From: Gammaproteobacteria bacterium
Lineage (GTDB): Bacteria > Pseudomonadota > Gammaproteobacteria > Pseudomonadales > Pseudohongiellaceae
DNA: 64,000 nucleotides
Assembly (NCBI GenBank): GCA_947457195.1
Contig: CANGUU010000003.1
Coordinates: 1 to 64,000, forward strand
Direction of reading: 5' to 3'
How positions within the stretch are numbered: position 1 is the stretch's first letter; each line of letters begins with the position of its first letter. Of this stretch, positions 1-9,679 are shown piece by piece. Below the pieces are notes generated by a model, which made no database searches, had not been told where the DNA came from, and saw only the letters and a program-made list of their open reading frames with translations. The position numbers were made by a program, and so were the translations under genes.

Positions 1-1
1 C

Positions 2-1252
2 GCCGGCGTCACGCGGCTGCTGCTGTCGCGCAACACGGAACCGGCCCTTGCAACAGCGCTGGGCGCCCTGTGCGAGGCGCTCGGTATCCGGCTTTTGCGC
101 GTGGAAGATCTCGGTACCGGGGCAGAGTCGGCAACCGAGGCAGCGCTGCCTGACCTGTCACCCTCGAGACGCGCACTGATCCTGTTCACCAGCGGCACGA
201 CCAACAAGCCCAAGGGTGTGGTGAGTACCCACCACAACATCGCCACGCAGATCACCACGCTACTGGCGGCCTGGCACTGGCAGCAGCAGGACCGCATCCC
301 GCTGTTCCTGCCGCTGCATCACATCCACGGCATCATCAACATTCTGTGCTGCGCGCTGTGGCAGGGTGCCGAGCTGACCTTGTTTCCGCGTTTCGAACTG
401 GAGCCATTGCTGCAGCAAGTGGCCGAACGGCACTACACGCTGTTCATGGCAGTACCCACCATCTACGTGAAGTTGGTGCAGGCGCTGGAGGCGCTGCCAC
501 CAGCACGGCGCAGTGCCGTGAGCGCCGGTTTCGCCGCGATGCGGCTGAACGTGAGCGGCTCGGCTGCCTGTCCGGTGAAGCTTTTCCAGCAATGGCAGCA
601 GCTCACGGGGCAGACCCTGCTGGAACGCTACGGCATGACCGAGATCGGCATGGCGCTGTCCAATCCTTATCACGGTGAGCGACGCGCTGGCATGGTTGGC
701 CTGCCGCTGCCCGGTGTGGACGTGGCGCTGTTCGATGATGCCGGTACCCCCGTGACAACCGACGAGCAGCCGGGCGAAATCCGCATCCGTGGCAACAACG
801 TCTTCCTCGAGTACTGGCGCAATCAGGCAGCCACCGCCGCCAGCTTTCGCGATGGCTGGTTCTGTACCGGCGACGTGGCCGTTCGCGAGCAGGGCTACTT
901 CCGCATTCTGGGTCGCTCCTCCATCGACATCATCAAGTCCGGCGGTTACAAGCTTTCGGCACTGGAGATCGAAGGCGCGCTGCTCACCCACGATAAGATC
1001 GCCGAGTGCGCGGTGGTGGGCGTGGAGGACGAGACCTGGGGCGAAGCCGTCACGGCCTGCGTGGTGCTGCGACCCGGCGAGCAGCTGACGCTGGCCGAGC
1101 TCAAGACCTGGTGCGAGGGGCGGCTTTCGCCCTACAAGATTCCCAAGCAGCTGCGGCTGTTTACAGCCCTGCCGCGCAACGCCATGGGGAAAGTCGTCAA
1201 GGCTGCGCTGAAGCAGCCCGTCGCGGGACAGCCGTCGCGCCCCTCCGCCTGA
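2..1252 (+). CDS. Acyl-CoA synthetase, AMP-binding family (5' truncated by window edge)
   Basis: The frame is open from base 2 to the TGA at 1250-1252, so the N-terminus lies outside the window and 416 codons remain. Visible ANL-superfamily motifs are the P-loop TSGTTNKPKG (from 188), ERYGMTE, the ATP-ribose Asp in GWFCTGD, the hinge region GRSSIDIIKSGGYK and the C-terminal PRNAMGKVVK carrying the adenylation lysine. These enzymes activate a carboxylate as acyl-AMP and transfer it to CoA in the cytosol. The overall pattern, including the LPLHHIHG segment, resembles malonyl-/methylmalonyl-CoA synthetases (MatB/ACSF3 type), but the substrate cannot be fixed from sequence alone. No partner gene lies directly downstream; the next gene starts about 250 bases away. 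Confidence 0.9.
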   Translation, partial: AGVTRLLLSRNTEPALATALGALCEALGIRLLRVEDLGTGAESATEAALPDLSPSRRALILFTSGTTNKPKGVVSTHHNIATQITTLLAAWHWQQQDRIPLFLPLHHIHGIINILCCALWQGAELTLFPRFELEPLLQQVAERHYTLFMAVPTIYVKLVQALEALPPARRSAVSAGFAAMRLNVSGSAACPVKLFQQWQQLTGQTLLERYGMTEIGMALSNPYHGERRAGMVGLPLPGVDVALFDDAGTPVTTDEQPGEIRIRGNNVFLEYWRNQAATAASFRDGWFCTGDVAVREQGYFRILGRSSIDIIKSGGYKLSALEIEGALLTHDKIAECAVVGVEDETWGEAVTACVVLRPGEQLTLAELKTWCEGRLSPYKIPKQLRLFTALPRNAMGKVVKAALKQPVAGQPSRPSA

Positions 1253-1504
1253 TCGGTGCCGGCGACACCGGCAGCGAGGCCGGCGGCGCTGTGCAAAGAA
1301 AGTGAATTTACCGAGGCCGTCGCCGGACGGCCGACGGGGCTGACTTATGATGCCAGAACCGAGCCACCCGCTGCCCAAGCCTGCAGGGTCGTGTGGCCGG
1401 CACGGTGCAGGTCCACGCACCTGGCACCGCCGCGAAAACAACGACAACAACAGCGCGCCCACAACCAAACTTCTTCATGCGCGCCAGCACCCGGGGACAC
1501 CGTC

Positions 1505-1912
1505 ATGATCCGCGCCAACCGCCGTTTTCTGTCCATCCTTCGCCTCGCCCTGCTCCCGATGCTGGCGTTGGGTGCAGACAAGCCAGTGCTGGCCCATCAC
1601 TCCACGGCCATCTACGACTCGGAGCATCCCATCGAACTGGCCGGCAAGGTGGTGGAATGGAAGTTCACCAACCCGCACTGCATCATCGTGCTGGACGTCG
1701 TGGCCACTGATGGTGCCGTCCAGCGCTGGAGTGTGGAGGGTGGCAACACCAGCGGCCTGTTCCGCGCGGGCTGGACACCGGAAACGCTGCAGCCGGGTGA
1801 CGAGATCCTGGTAACGGTCCGTCCGCTGCGCAGCGGCGCCTTCGGCGGCAACTTCAGCAACCCGCGGCGCAGCACCGGGGAACCGGTCGTGGCGCGGGCG
1901 GAAGGTCGCTGA
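1505..1912 (+). CDS. DUF6152 family secreted protein, short form
   Basis: 135 residues with an N-terminal signal peptide ending near VLAHHS, the 'AHHS' signature of DUF6152 proteins, followed by a single small beta-rich domain (AGKVVEWKFTNPHC, then WSVEGG and LQPGDEILVTVRPLRSG). The ATG at 1505 is chosen because it begins the signal peptide; an in-frame extension upstream is low-complexity and unlike a protein start. Function is unknown for the family. Two longer relatives in this window (6119-7138 and 12335-13462) fuse this domain to a second one, whereas here the second domain seems to be supplied by the next gene 10 bases downstream. Probably periplasmic and cotranscribed with that gene and perhaps with the TonB receptor. 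Confidence 0.75.
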   Translation: MIRANRRFLSILRLALLPMLALGADKPVLAHHSTAIYDSEHPIELAGKVVEWKFTNPHCIIVLDVVATDGAVQRWSVEGGNTSGLFRAGWTPETLQPGDEILVTVRPLRSGAFGGNFSNPRRSTGEPVVARAEGR

Positions 1913-1922
1913 GGATAACGCC

Positions 1923-2837
1923 ATGCTGAAGCAGCTCGTTTGCCCCCCGACCGCAATCCGCCTTGCTTGCGGCCAGCGCCGTGCTGGCAGGAGCCCGACC
2001 CTGCCGGTCGTCCTGACCCTGCTGGCAACCTGGTTGCTCGCCTCCTGCAGCCCCGAGGCGCAGGACGCCGCAGGCGGTCCGCGCTACCCGGACTGGAGCG
2101 GCCAGTGGCAGCGCATCGGCAGTCTAAACTGGCCGCCAGAGGGTTATGCGGTGGCGGGTCCGGCACCACTCACCCCGGAATACAAGGCCATCTACGACAG
2201 GAACCAGGCGCTGCGTGCCGAGGGCATCCTTGCCGGCGATCCGCCTGCCACCTGCCTGCCGCCGGGGATGCCGCGCATGATGAAGATGAGTTTTCCGATG
2301 GAGATCATCATCACGCCGGCCATCACCTACATCTACGCGGACTGGGAAAGCCAGATACGGCGGGTCTACACCGACGGGCGCGACTGGCCCGAGTACATCC
2401 TGCCGGAGTTCAACGGCTACTCGATCGGCAACTGGCGTGATGACGACGGTGACGGCACCTACGACACGCTGGCCATCGAGACCCGTGGCATCAAGGGGCC
2501 CCGCTCCATCGATTCGACAGGCGTGGTGCTGCACGAGAACGATGGCACCGTGGTATTCGAAGAAATCTTTCGCCGCGACGCCGACACGCTGGAAAACCGC
2601 ATTACCACCATCGACGACGCCTTCACCGGCCCCTGGACCATCAACCAGCAATACAGCCACGTGACCGAGGACATCGTCTGGGTGGAATACGTGTGCGCCG
2701 AGGGCAATCGCCACATCCAGCTCGGCGACGAGTGGTATTTCCTGAACGACGAGCTCGGCATCCTCGAGCCCACCCGTGCCGGGCAACCGGCACTCATACC
2801 GGCGCCCGCTGCCGCCGCCGCACCCGCCACGCCCTGA
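1923..2837 (+). CDS. Putative lipoprotein resembling the C-terminal domain of long DUF6152 proteins
   Basis: 304 residues. A hydrophobic N-terminal stretch ends in LLASC, an acceptable lipobox, so an outer-membrane or periplasmic lipoprotein is likely. The start at 1923 has a GAGGA-type ribosome site. The body contains YPDWSGQW, a Cys-rich LPPGMPRMM region and the block GYSIGNWRDDDGDGTYDTLAIET, which matches GHSIGHFEGETLVIDT and GFSVGHWEDANTLVIET in the two fused DUF6152 proteins of this window. The C-terminus is Ala/Pro-rich. No enzymatic motif is visible. It follows the short DUF6152 gene by 10 bases and precedes a TonB-dependent receptor, which suggests a shared role at the envelope, perhaps binding a hydrophobic substrate; that role is inference. 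Confidence 0.65.
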   Translation: MLKQLVCPPTAIRLACGQRRAGRSPTLPVVLTLLATWLLASCSPEAQDAAGGPRYPDWSGQWQRIGSLNWPPEGYAVAGPAPLTPEYKAIYDRNQALRAEGILAGDPPATCLPPGMPRMMKMSFPMEIIITPAITYIYADWESQIRRVYTDGRDWPEYILPEFNGYSIGNWRDDDGDGTYDTLAIETRGIKGPRSIDSTGVVLHENDGTVVFEEIFRRDADTLENRITTIDDAFTGPWTINQQYSHVTEDIVWVEYVCAEGNRHIQLGDEWYFLNDELGILEPTRAGQPALIPAPAAAAAPATP

Positions 2838-2992
2838 GCGGAGGAGCGCACGAACGGGGGCGGCAGAACCCTGCAATGCCACGGCGGGGCAAGACCAGCG
2901 CAACGAAGCCAGCAAAGAAAAGCAGGTTCCAGCAGCACGCACGACGCACCAGCAACACACAACCAAAACAATCAACAGAACCAGGGGGAACA

Positions 2993-5900
2993 ATGTCCAG
3001 TCTTCACGCCGGTCTCCGGCACACACTCCACAGCCGCAGCTCTGCCCTGGCGCTCGCCGTCGCGGCGGCGCTCAGCATGCCTGCCACCTTCGCCCAGCAG
3101 GGCCCGGCCGCCAGCGCCGGCGTGGAAGAAGTCGTGGTGTCGGGCAGCCGCATCAGCCGCAACACCGGCTTCAGCACACCCACGCCGGTGACCACGCTGG
3201 GTGCGGATGAACTCGAGCGGCTCAACATCGTCAACCTCGGTGCCGGCCTTAACCAGCTGCCCGCCTTCCGTCCGAGCAACACCCCCACCACCAACGGTTG
3301 GGGCAGCTTCAACGTGGGAGCCCAGATCGTGAACCTGCGTGGTCTCGGGGTTAACCGTAACCTGGTACTGGTCGACAACCGCCGCTTCGCGCCGGTCACG
3401 CGTGAAGGCACGGTCGACCTCAACATGATTCCCAGCGGCCTGGTCGAGCGCACCGACGTGGTAACGGGTGGCGCCTCGGCCGCCTACGGCTCAGACGCCA
3501 TCGCCGGCGCGGTGAACGTGTTGCTCAACAAGACACTCACCGGGCTCAAGGGCCAGTTCGACGTGGCCGAGACCGCCGAAGGCGACGGACGCAACACGCA
3601 CCTGTCGCTGGCGGGCGGTGCGGATTTCCTCGACGGCCGTGGCCACTTCGTGCTCGGCGGCGAGTACGAGAAGCAGGAAGGCATCGGCGACTGCTTCACC
3701 CGCGACTGGTGCGAAGGCGGCGTGGTCATCACCAATGCCGGCGTGGGTGCCGTGGCCGGGCAGCCGGCCAACCTGCGCTTCCCCAGCGGCGGCGGCTTCT
3801 TCGCCAATCCGGGCGGTGTAATCTCTATCCTCAACAACAACACACCTGCCACGCTACCGATCCGCAACCTGTTCGGTACCGGTGGTGTCTCCTTCAACAG
3901 GAGCGGCGAGCCGATTGCCCATCGACTCGGCTTGCCGGCCTCCGGCAACAACGCCGCCAGCGGCGACGTGTTTCCATCGATGTCCACGTCGCAGCTGATG
4001 GTGCCGGTGGAGCGCGAGACCCTGTTCGGGCATGCCGATTTCCAGATCAACGACACGCTGACCGGCTTCGTCGAAGGCTCCTATGGCCATGTCGACGGCG
4101 AGGTACTGCAGTCACGCTACTTCGGTGCCCCGATCCCCATCTTCAACGACAACCCCTTCGTGCCCGCCGCGATCCGCGCCCTGCTGCCGCCCGCCTCGGC
4201 CACTCCGGCCGACACCCGCCCGGCTGCCGGCGCCTTCAACCTCGCCGTGCTCGGTCAGCGCCAGGGCCTGTCGGCCTCGGAAGCGGAAACCTGGCGCATC
4301 ACCTTCGGTCTGGACGGCCAGTTCAACGACAACTGGAGTTGGGATACCTACTACCAATATGCCGACACGCAGCGCGACCAGAGCGTGACCAACAACCTGG
4401 TGCCCGGGGCCTCCCGTGTCATCAACCGGCCTGGCAGCGGTGGCCTCAGCAACCCGGACTCCAAAGCCTACTGGTCCTGGGCCACCGATGCGGTCTACGA
4501 CCCGGCCGATGCTGCGCTGCCGGCCGCACAGCGTCGTGTGATCTGCCGCGCGCTCATCAGTCCGGACCCGGCTCTGCGCGCCGCCGCCGCCGGGTGCGCG
4601 CCCTTCAACCCCTTTGGCGAAGGCCGCGCCTCGGCAGCGTCGCTCGACTACGTCTACCGGACCCTGGTCGAGAACATTTCCATCGACCAGCACGTATGGG
4701 CCGCCAACGTGCAGGGCAGCCTGGCCGAACTGTGGGCCGGGGATCTGGCCGTGGCCACCGGCATAGAACTGCGCAAGGATTCCACCGAACTGCTGCACGA
4801 CAACCTGTCGAACTCCTTCGCCTACTTCCAGAATTTCGGCGCCGACTACAACGCCGAACAGGATGTACAGGAGGCCTACGTGGAGGCCGACCTGCCGCTG
4901 CTGAACGGCATGCCACTGGTGTCGGCGCTGAGCCTGAACGCCGCCGCGCGCCACACGGAGTACGACATCTCCGGCTTCGGCAGTTTCAATCGCAGCGCCA
5001 GCAGCAACGACATCAGCGCCGACACGTGGAAGATCGGTCTGCTCTGGGACGTCTCGGAATGGCTGCGCCTGCGGCTGACCCGCTCACGCGACATACGGGC
5101 CCCCAACTTCAACGACCTGTTCCAGGCCAGCGCCAGCAACTTCACGGCGGTGACCAACCGCTTCGTGGCCGGTGCCCCGGCACAGTTCCCGGCGGGGCTG
5201 GCAGGTGGCAACCCGGCTCTGGACGCCGAACGCTCGATCACCTCCACGCTGGGCGTGATCCTGCAGCCGACCAGCGGGTTCGCGTCGGGGCTGCGCGTGG
5301 CAGCCGACTTCTACGACATCCAGGTGGACGACTACATCGGCACGCCGGGCGGCGCGCAGAACATCGTCGATCGCTGCTTCTCGTTCCAGGACCCGCTGAC
5401 CTGCCCGCTGATCACCTTCGGTCCGAACAATTCGCTGGCGGAGATCCGCAACGTCAACGTCAACCTGCAGTGGCTGAAATCGCGCGGCGTGGATCTGGAA
5501 CTGGCCTACACGCTGCCGATCTCGTTCATCCCGGGCGACATCTCGGTGCGCATGCTGGCCACCAAGGTGCTCGAAAACGCTACCAACCTGTTCGGCACCA
5601 TCATCGACCGCTCCGGGGAAACCGGGGGCGCCGGCACGCCGGAGTGGACGGCCAACACCTTCGTGACCTACGCCAACGGACCGTTCTCCATGACGCTGTC
5701 GGGACGCTACATCAGCGAGGGGATCTTCAACGCGCTGTGGATCGGACCGGATGACCCGAACTACGCGCCCACCAAGCCGCTGACCGTCAATGACAACATC
5801 GTCGACAGCGCCTTCTACGTGAACCTCAACGGCAGCTACAACGTGAAGTTGCTGGATCAGGACCTGCAGTTGTTTGCGTCGATCACCAACCTGGCCAACC

Positions 5901-6001
5901 GGGAACCGCCCTCGGCTCCGAGTGCGACCTACCCGACCAACCCGGTGTTCTTCGACCAACTGGGCCGTATGTACCGCTTTGGCGTGCGATTCAGCTTCTG
6001 A
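2993..6001 (+). CDS. TonB-dependent outer-membrane receptor
   Basis: 1002 residues from the ATG at 2993, preceded by AGGGGG. Signal peptide to about residue 35 (cleavage near TFAQQ), then the TonB-box-like VEEVVVSGSRI, a plug domain (residues about 45-170, with LRGLGVNRNLVLVDNRR and the conserved VVTGGASAAYGSDAIAGAVNV block) and a 22-strand barrel ending in the aromatic terminus RFGVRFSF. The family imports siderophores, vitamins, glycans or aromatic compounds using TonB-ExbBD energy; none of those partners lies in the window. Several barrel loops contain Cys pairs. The type resembles the large receptors found near catabolic genes in environmental gammaproteobacteria. The substrate is unknown; the DUF6152 genes immediately upstream are the only contextual hint. 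Confidence 0.93.
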   Translation: MSSLHAGLRHTLHSRSSALALAVAAALSMPATFAQQGPAASAGVEEVVVSGSRISRNTGFSTPTPVTTLGADELERLNIVNLGAGLNQLPAFRPSNTPTTNGWGSFNVGAQIVNLRGLGVNRNLVLVDNRRFAPVTREGTVDLNMIPSGLVERTDVVTGGASAAYGSDAIAGAVNVLLNKTLTGLKGQFDVAETAEGDGRNTHLSLAGGADFLDGRGHFVLGGEYEKQEGIGDCFTRDWCEGGVVITNAGVGAVAGQPANLRFPSGGGFFANPGGVISILNNNTPATLPIRNLFGTGGVSFNRSGEPIAHRLGLPASGNNAASGDVFPSMSTSQLMVPVERETLFGHADFQINDTLTGFVEGSYGHVDGEVLQSRYFGAPIPIFNDNPFVPAAIRALLPPASATPADTRPAAGAFNLAVLGQRQGLSASEAETWRITFGLDGQFNDNWSWDTYYQYADTQRDQSVTNNLVPGASRVINRPGSGGLSNPDSKAYWSWATDAVYDPADAALPAAQRRVICRALISPDPALRAAAAGCAPFNPFGEGRASAASLDYVYRTLVENISIDQHVWAANVQGSLAELWAGDLAVATGIELRKDSTELLHDNLSNSFAYFQNFGADYNAEQDVQEAYVEADLPLLNGMPLVSALSLNAAARHTEYDISGFGSFNRSASSNDISADTWKIGLLWDVSEWLRLRLTRSRDIRAPNFNDLFQASASNFTAVTNRFVAGAPAQFPAGLAGGNPALDAERSITSTLGVILQPTSGFASGLRVAADFYDIQVDDYIGTPGGAQNIVDRCFSFQDPLTCPLITFGPNNSLAEIRNVNVNLQWLKSRGVDLELAYTLPISFIPGDISVRMLATKVLENATNLFGTIIDRSGETGGAGTPEWTANTFVTYANGPFSMTLSGRYISEGIFNALWIGPDDPNYAPTKPLTVNDNIVDSAFYVNLNGSYNVKLLDQDLQLFASITNLANREPPSAPSATYPTNPVFFDQLGRMYRFGVRFSF

Positions 6002-6007
6002 ACAGAT

Positions 6008-6041
6008 GGCAGGCACGGGCGCCGAACGCCCTGTGCCTGCC
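6008..6041 (+). terminator. Strong hairpin after the TonB receptor
   Basis: Arms 6008-6021 and 6027-6041 pair over 14 bp with one bulged T at 6032 and a five-base loop CCGAA, starting 6 bases after the receptor stop. No U-tract follows, so intrinsic termination is likely but not certain. It may also serve the convergent gene ending at 6119. Confidence 0.5.
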
Positions 6042-6118
6042 CCTTCACCGTTGCTTGCCAGTCTGTCGTAGAACGCCGTTGCGCAAGGCAAGCGGCCAGA
6101 GAAGGCGCGAGCGGTTTC

Positions 6119-7138
6119 TTACTGGGGAACGTGGGGTTTGTAGCGTGCTGCCACGCCCTCATCGCACTGCTCGGATGGCGGTGAGAATTCAAGATCGGGG
6201 CGGTGGTCCCACTGCTGCACCAACGATGCTGGCACCGACAGGTAGACCGGGTCCTCGACCGTGATCTCGTAGCGCAACCGCAGGCGATCGGCCGTGAGGG
6301 TGAGACGCTCCACCGTGTGCTTCTCGGCGCTCGAAGGCACATTCGCGCCGCTGCCGGACGCGTTAGGTTCATAGCCAACGGTGTCGATCACCAGCGTTTC
6401 TCCCTCGAAATGCCCGATCGAATGGCCATGGCGCGAGGGGACGAGGTCGGCCGGATGCGGCTGGTCGAGATGGACGGTGCGGATCACGTGATCCCCGGTA
6501 TTGTCGAAATGCAGCAGCACCTCAGTGGCGGTGCGCTCCAGCGTGCGGAGTTCATCGAGCACGGCAAGGAAGGGCACCGGCTCCACGAAGCACAGACCGT
6601 CGGCCACCAGCTGCTGCTGGGCGGCGCGGCCGGCCGGCGTAATCGGCCAACTGGCCATGGCGCCGAAACCGGCACCGAGCGCCGCACGGGATGGTGCCCA
6701 TTTGCCCTCCAGACCCTCGGCAGGGGTCAGCGAACGCGCCTTGGTGCTGGAGACGTAGAACGGATGGATCTCGCCGTCCCGCGTGGTGACATCCATGATC
6801 CTCACCTGCTTGCCCCAGCCGCCGCGGTTCGGATTGGCACGCATCACCACGGGCGTACCCGGTTGCAGCGCGGCACGATCCAGACCATCGACCAGGGCCT
6901 GGGTGATGCCGAGCCCCTCGCCCTCCACCTGTGCCGGTTTGCCGTCCGGACCCACGGTATCCACCACCAGGTACATGTGCGGATTCACCCAGTCGAAGCG
7001 GGCCACCGTGCCTTCGATGACGATTTCCTGTGTGGTATCGAACATGGCCTGGCTGTGGTGGGCCAGCAGGGGCGCCGCGGGCGACAGGAGGGACGTGGTG
7101 GCAAACAGGAGCAGCAGGGCGGAGCGTGGACGCATCAT
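6119..7138 (-). CDS. DUF6152 family secreted protein, long two-domain form
   Basis: 339 residues. The start is the first of two ATGs (7138), with GAGGTG just upstream. Signal peptide ends at LLAHHS. The N-terminal domain (about residues 25-130) shows the DUF6152 pattern IVIEGTVARFDWVNPHMYLVV with GTPVVMRANPNRGGWG. A C-terminal domain (about 150-330) contains GHSIGHFEGETLVIDT and VERLTLTADRLRLRYEITVEDP, a layout shared with the protein at 12335-13462 and with the separate protein at 1923-2837. Predicted periplasmic with no catalytic motif; function unknown. It stands alone on the reverse strand, 108 bases past the start side from the flavin monooxygenase stop, so it may be cotranscribed downstream of that gene. 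Confidence 0.75.
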   Translation of the reverse strand: MMRPRSALLLLFATTSLLSPAAPLLAHHSQAMFDTTQEIVIEGTVARFDWVNPHMYLVVDTVGPDGKPAQVEGEGLGITQALVDGLDRAALQPGTPVVMRANPNRGGWGKQVRIMDVTTRDGEIHPFYVSSTKARSLTPAEGLEGKWAPSRAALGAGFGAMASWPITPAGRAAQQQLVADGLCFVEPVPFLAVLDELRTLERTATEVLLHFDNTGDHVIRTVHLDQPHPADLVPSRHGHSIGHFEGETLVIDTVGYEPNASGSGANVPSSAEKHTVERLTLTADRLRLRYEITVEDPVYLSVPASLVQQWDHRPDLEFSPPSEQCDEGVAARYKPHVPQ

Positions 7139-7291
7139 GGCATCACCTCGTGATGTGGTGGGGGAACAGACGCTGTGCTGCAAGGACCAGCGCCGGCCAA
7201 TAGGGTACAGCGGCGGCAGCGCGGCGCCCAGAGGGCCCTGACTGCAGTCCCGGCTGCGAGCGAACCTGAGACCGACAGCGTGCGGACGCCG

Positions 7292-8815
7292 CTAGCGCAG
7301 CCAGCGGTAATCACCGAGCCGAAACCAGCTGCGCGACAGGATGAAGCCACTGGCCGGCTCCGGCGAGAGACTGGTCACTTCCCCGGTCATGTCCTTGCGG
7401 TAGAACGCCGTGCAGGCCGTGGTCTGCCATACCGTCTTGCTGAGGTCGCGGCGCAGTCTCGCCATGTAGGCGTCCTGCAGCGCCTGCAACGGCTCGATGG
7501 CGCGGATCTGCGGGTGCTGTTTCACGGCGCGGATAGCCTTGGCGATGTAGCCCGTGGCGGCCTCCATGTAGGAAAGCTGCGAGCTGTGGCCGGTGCCGGT
7601 GTTGGGTCCGTTCACCTTGAAATAGTTGGGGAAGCCGGCAACGGTGATGCCCTTGTAGGACACGGGCGCCTCCTCCCACTCGCGATTGAGGTGGCGACCC
7701 TCGCGACCGAACACGTCGAAGGTCAGCGCGTGCCGCAGGTCGGAGTAGGCGTAGTAGCCAGTGGCGTAGACGATGACGTCGAGCGGAATGTCGCGGCCGC
7801 TGCGGGTGCGGATGCCGGTGGGCGTGAGGCAGTCGATGCCACTGATGTCCACTTCGACGTTCCCGCGGGCCAGGGCCGGCAGGTAACGATTGGTCGGGAT
7901 CACCCGCCGACAGCCAAGCTCATAGTCAGGCAGCATGTGCTGACGCAGCGCGGGGTCGCTGATGTAGCGCTCGAGCTGCTGCTGCAACTTGCGGCGGTAC
8001 TGCGCCTTCAGCAGGCGGCTCAGTCCCGCCAGACCCGGGTAGCGGCGGAACGCGACGAAACGGCTGTCGTACCAGAGAAAGGTAGCCCAGCGAATGAGCT
8101 GCCGAACGCAAGGCCAGGTGCGCAGCTGACGTTCCAGTGCACCGTACTGGCGATCCGCGCGGGGCAGGATCCACTGAGCCTTGCCCATGAACAACGTCAA
8201 CCGCGCCACGGATCCGGCGATGGCAGGCACGATCTGCGCAGCCGAGCAGCCGGAGCCGATGATGCCTACCCGCTTGCCGCTGAGGTTGACGTCGTGCCGC
8301 CAGTGGCCGGAATGGAACTGCGGTCCGGCAAAGCTGGCCGCCCCACGCAGGTCGGGTGTCCGCGGATTGGCCAGCACGCCGCTGGCATCAACCACGAAGC
8401 GGGCGCGGTAGCGATCACCCGCTGCGGTGGTCACCTGCCAGGTACACCTGGTCTCGTCGAAGCGCAGCTCGCTGACACTCTGGCCGGTGCGCGCCTTCCC
8501 CCGCAGGTCGAAGCGGTCGATGATATGGTTGGTATACGCCAGTAGCTCCGCCTGCGACGCGTAGGACTTGCGGAAGGGATAGGGCACGAAGGACAGGCAG
8601 TAGAGGCTGGTCGGCACGTCCACCTCGGCGCCGGGGTAGCTGTTCACCTGCCAGGTGCCCCCGAGCACCGCGCTACGCTCCAGCAGCACGAAGTCGGGGC
8701 TGCCCTGCTGCTGCAGGCGGATGGCCGTCAACAGCCCCCCGAAGCCGCTGCCGATGATGACGGTTTCCACTTCCTGCACGCTTGCGGGGACCTCGGTGGC
8801 GGATATCCCTGTCAT
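7292..8815 (-). CDS. Flavin-containing monooxygenase, Baeyer-Villiger type
   Basis: 507 residues. The FAD-binding GSGFGG lies at residues 22-27, the GTWQVNSYPGAEVDVP block that lines the active site at 53-68, and a second Rossmann motif GIIGSGCSAA (NADPH) at 184-193. Between them is F162-x-G-x3-H168-x3-W172, which fits the Baeyer-Villiger fingerprint FxGxxxHxxxW, although the usual final Pro/Asp is Arg173. Such enzymes use NADPH and O2 to insert oxygen next to a ketone, giving an ester or lactone. Start ATG at 8815 has GGGAGG upstream. Cytochrome b561 lies 45 bases upstream on the same strand. The substrate is unknown; cyclic or steroid-like ketones are typical of the family. Confidence 0.88.
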   Translation of the reverse strand: MTGISATEVPASVQEVETVIIGSGFGGLLTAIRLQQQGSPDFVLLERSAVLGGTWQVNSYPGAEVDVPTSLYCLSFVPYPFRKSYASQAELLAYTNHIIDRFDLRGKARTGQSVSELRFDETRCTWQVTTAAGDRYRARFVVDASGVLANPRTPDLRGAASFAGPQFHSGHWRHDVNLSGKRVGIIGSGCSAAQIVPAIAGSVARLTLFMGKAQWILPRADRQYGALERQLRTWPCVRQLIRWATFLWYDSRFVAFRRYPGLAGLSRLLKAQYRRKLQQQLERYISDPALRQHMLPDYELGCRRVIPTNRYLPALARGNVEVDISGIDCLTPTGIRTRSGRDIPLDVIVYATGYYAYSDLRHALTFDVFGREGRHLNREWEEAPVSYKGITVAGFPNYFKVNGPNTGTGHSSQLSYMEAATGYIAKAIRAVKQHPQIRAIEPLQALQDAYMARLRRDLSKTVWQTTACTAFYRKDMTGEVTSLSPEPASGFILSRSWFRLGDYRWLR

Positions 8816-8860
8816 GGCAGCCTCCCGGCGATCGATGGTGGCAGCGCCCGGCCCGGCGGC

Positions 8861-9433
8861 TCAGCGGCCCGGCAACATACGTTGCAGAATATCGTCCTTT
8901 AGCACCCAATGGTGGTAGAGCGCCGCTCCTGCGTGCAAGGCCAGCAGCGCCGGCAGCAGCCACGGGCCGGTGATACCGTAGTGCAGCAGGTCGAAGAAGC
9001 GGTCCCACTGCGGTGCCGTGATGCCCAGCGCGTCGAAAAGCCGGGCAGCCAACGCTGTCTGCATGAAGGGCGGAATCTGGAAAAGACCGTAATCCACGCC
9101 TCCCCCGTTGCCGAGATACCCGGTCACCGGCATGAACAGCAGCAAGGCATAAAGCAGACGGTGGCTGATCCGCGAGGCGAGCCGCTGCCAGCGCGGCATG
9201 CCGGCAGGCAAGGCCGGCGCGGGATTCTTCCAGCGCCAGACCACGCGCAGCAGCAGCGGCAGCAGCAGGGTGAAGCCCACCACCTTGTGGTAGTTGAGAT
9301 GCGGCACCGGGCCGGTGCCATGGTCCCACGTGAGATAGACGATGATCAGGCAGGCCAGTACAAACCACAGCGCCATCAACCAATGCAGAACCTTGGCGAC
9401 ACTGCCGTAAGCACTGGTGGTGTTGCGGTACAT
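8861..9433 (-). CDS. Cytochrome b561 family membrane protein
   Basis: 190 residues with four predicted membrane helices (about 13-33, 45-65, 88-108 and 150-172). Candidate haem ligands are His17 in KVLHWLMA, His49 in NYHKVVGF and histidines of the last helix (LLALHAGAALYHHW). The bacterial b561 family (CybB/YodB) are di-haem quinol-oxidising inner-membrane proteins. The ATG at 9433 follows GGGGAG. Located upstream of, and on the same strand as, the flavin monooxygenase with a 45-base gap, so one transcript is plausible, but no functional link is known. The start region is divergent from the nuclease gene at 9680. Confidence 0.88.
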   Translation of the reverse strand: MYRNTTSAYGSVAKVLHWLMALWFVLACLIIVYLTWDHGTGPVPHLNYHKVVGFTLLLPLLLRVVWRWKNPAPALPAGMPRWQRLASRISHRLLYALLLFMPVTGYLGNGGGVDYGLFQIPPFMQTALAARLFDALGITAPQWDRFFDLLHYGITGPWLLPALLALHAGAALYHHWVLKDDILQRMLPGR

Positions 9434-9679
9434 GGTGGCACTCCCCGGTCGGCATCGACGCCTGCGGCAGCATACTTCAGCCGGGCCTGCCGCGCCCCTG
9501 CATCGCTCGACGTGACGGGGCGGCGGGAAAGCGGGATGCCGAGGGAAGCAGGGTCACGCAGGATTCTTCAGGTCCGCCGCTGGTTCGGGCACCATAACGG
9601 GGCTATCCAGGGGCAGTGAGTCGCGGCAGGTCGGGCTCCGCGGCCCGCTGCAGGCGGATGAAACGGGAGCCATGAAGCG

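Noticed and set aside
1253-1504. Several GCCGGC-type palindromes before the first DUF6152 gene
   Set aside because: Common words in GC-rich DNA; no consistent spacing or repeat unit.
3709-5754. A 681-codon forward frame inside the TonB receptor
   Set aside because: Arg/Gln/Pro-rich shifted frame of the receptor, no motif.
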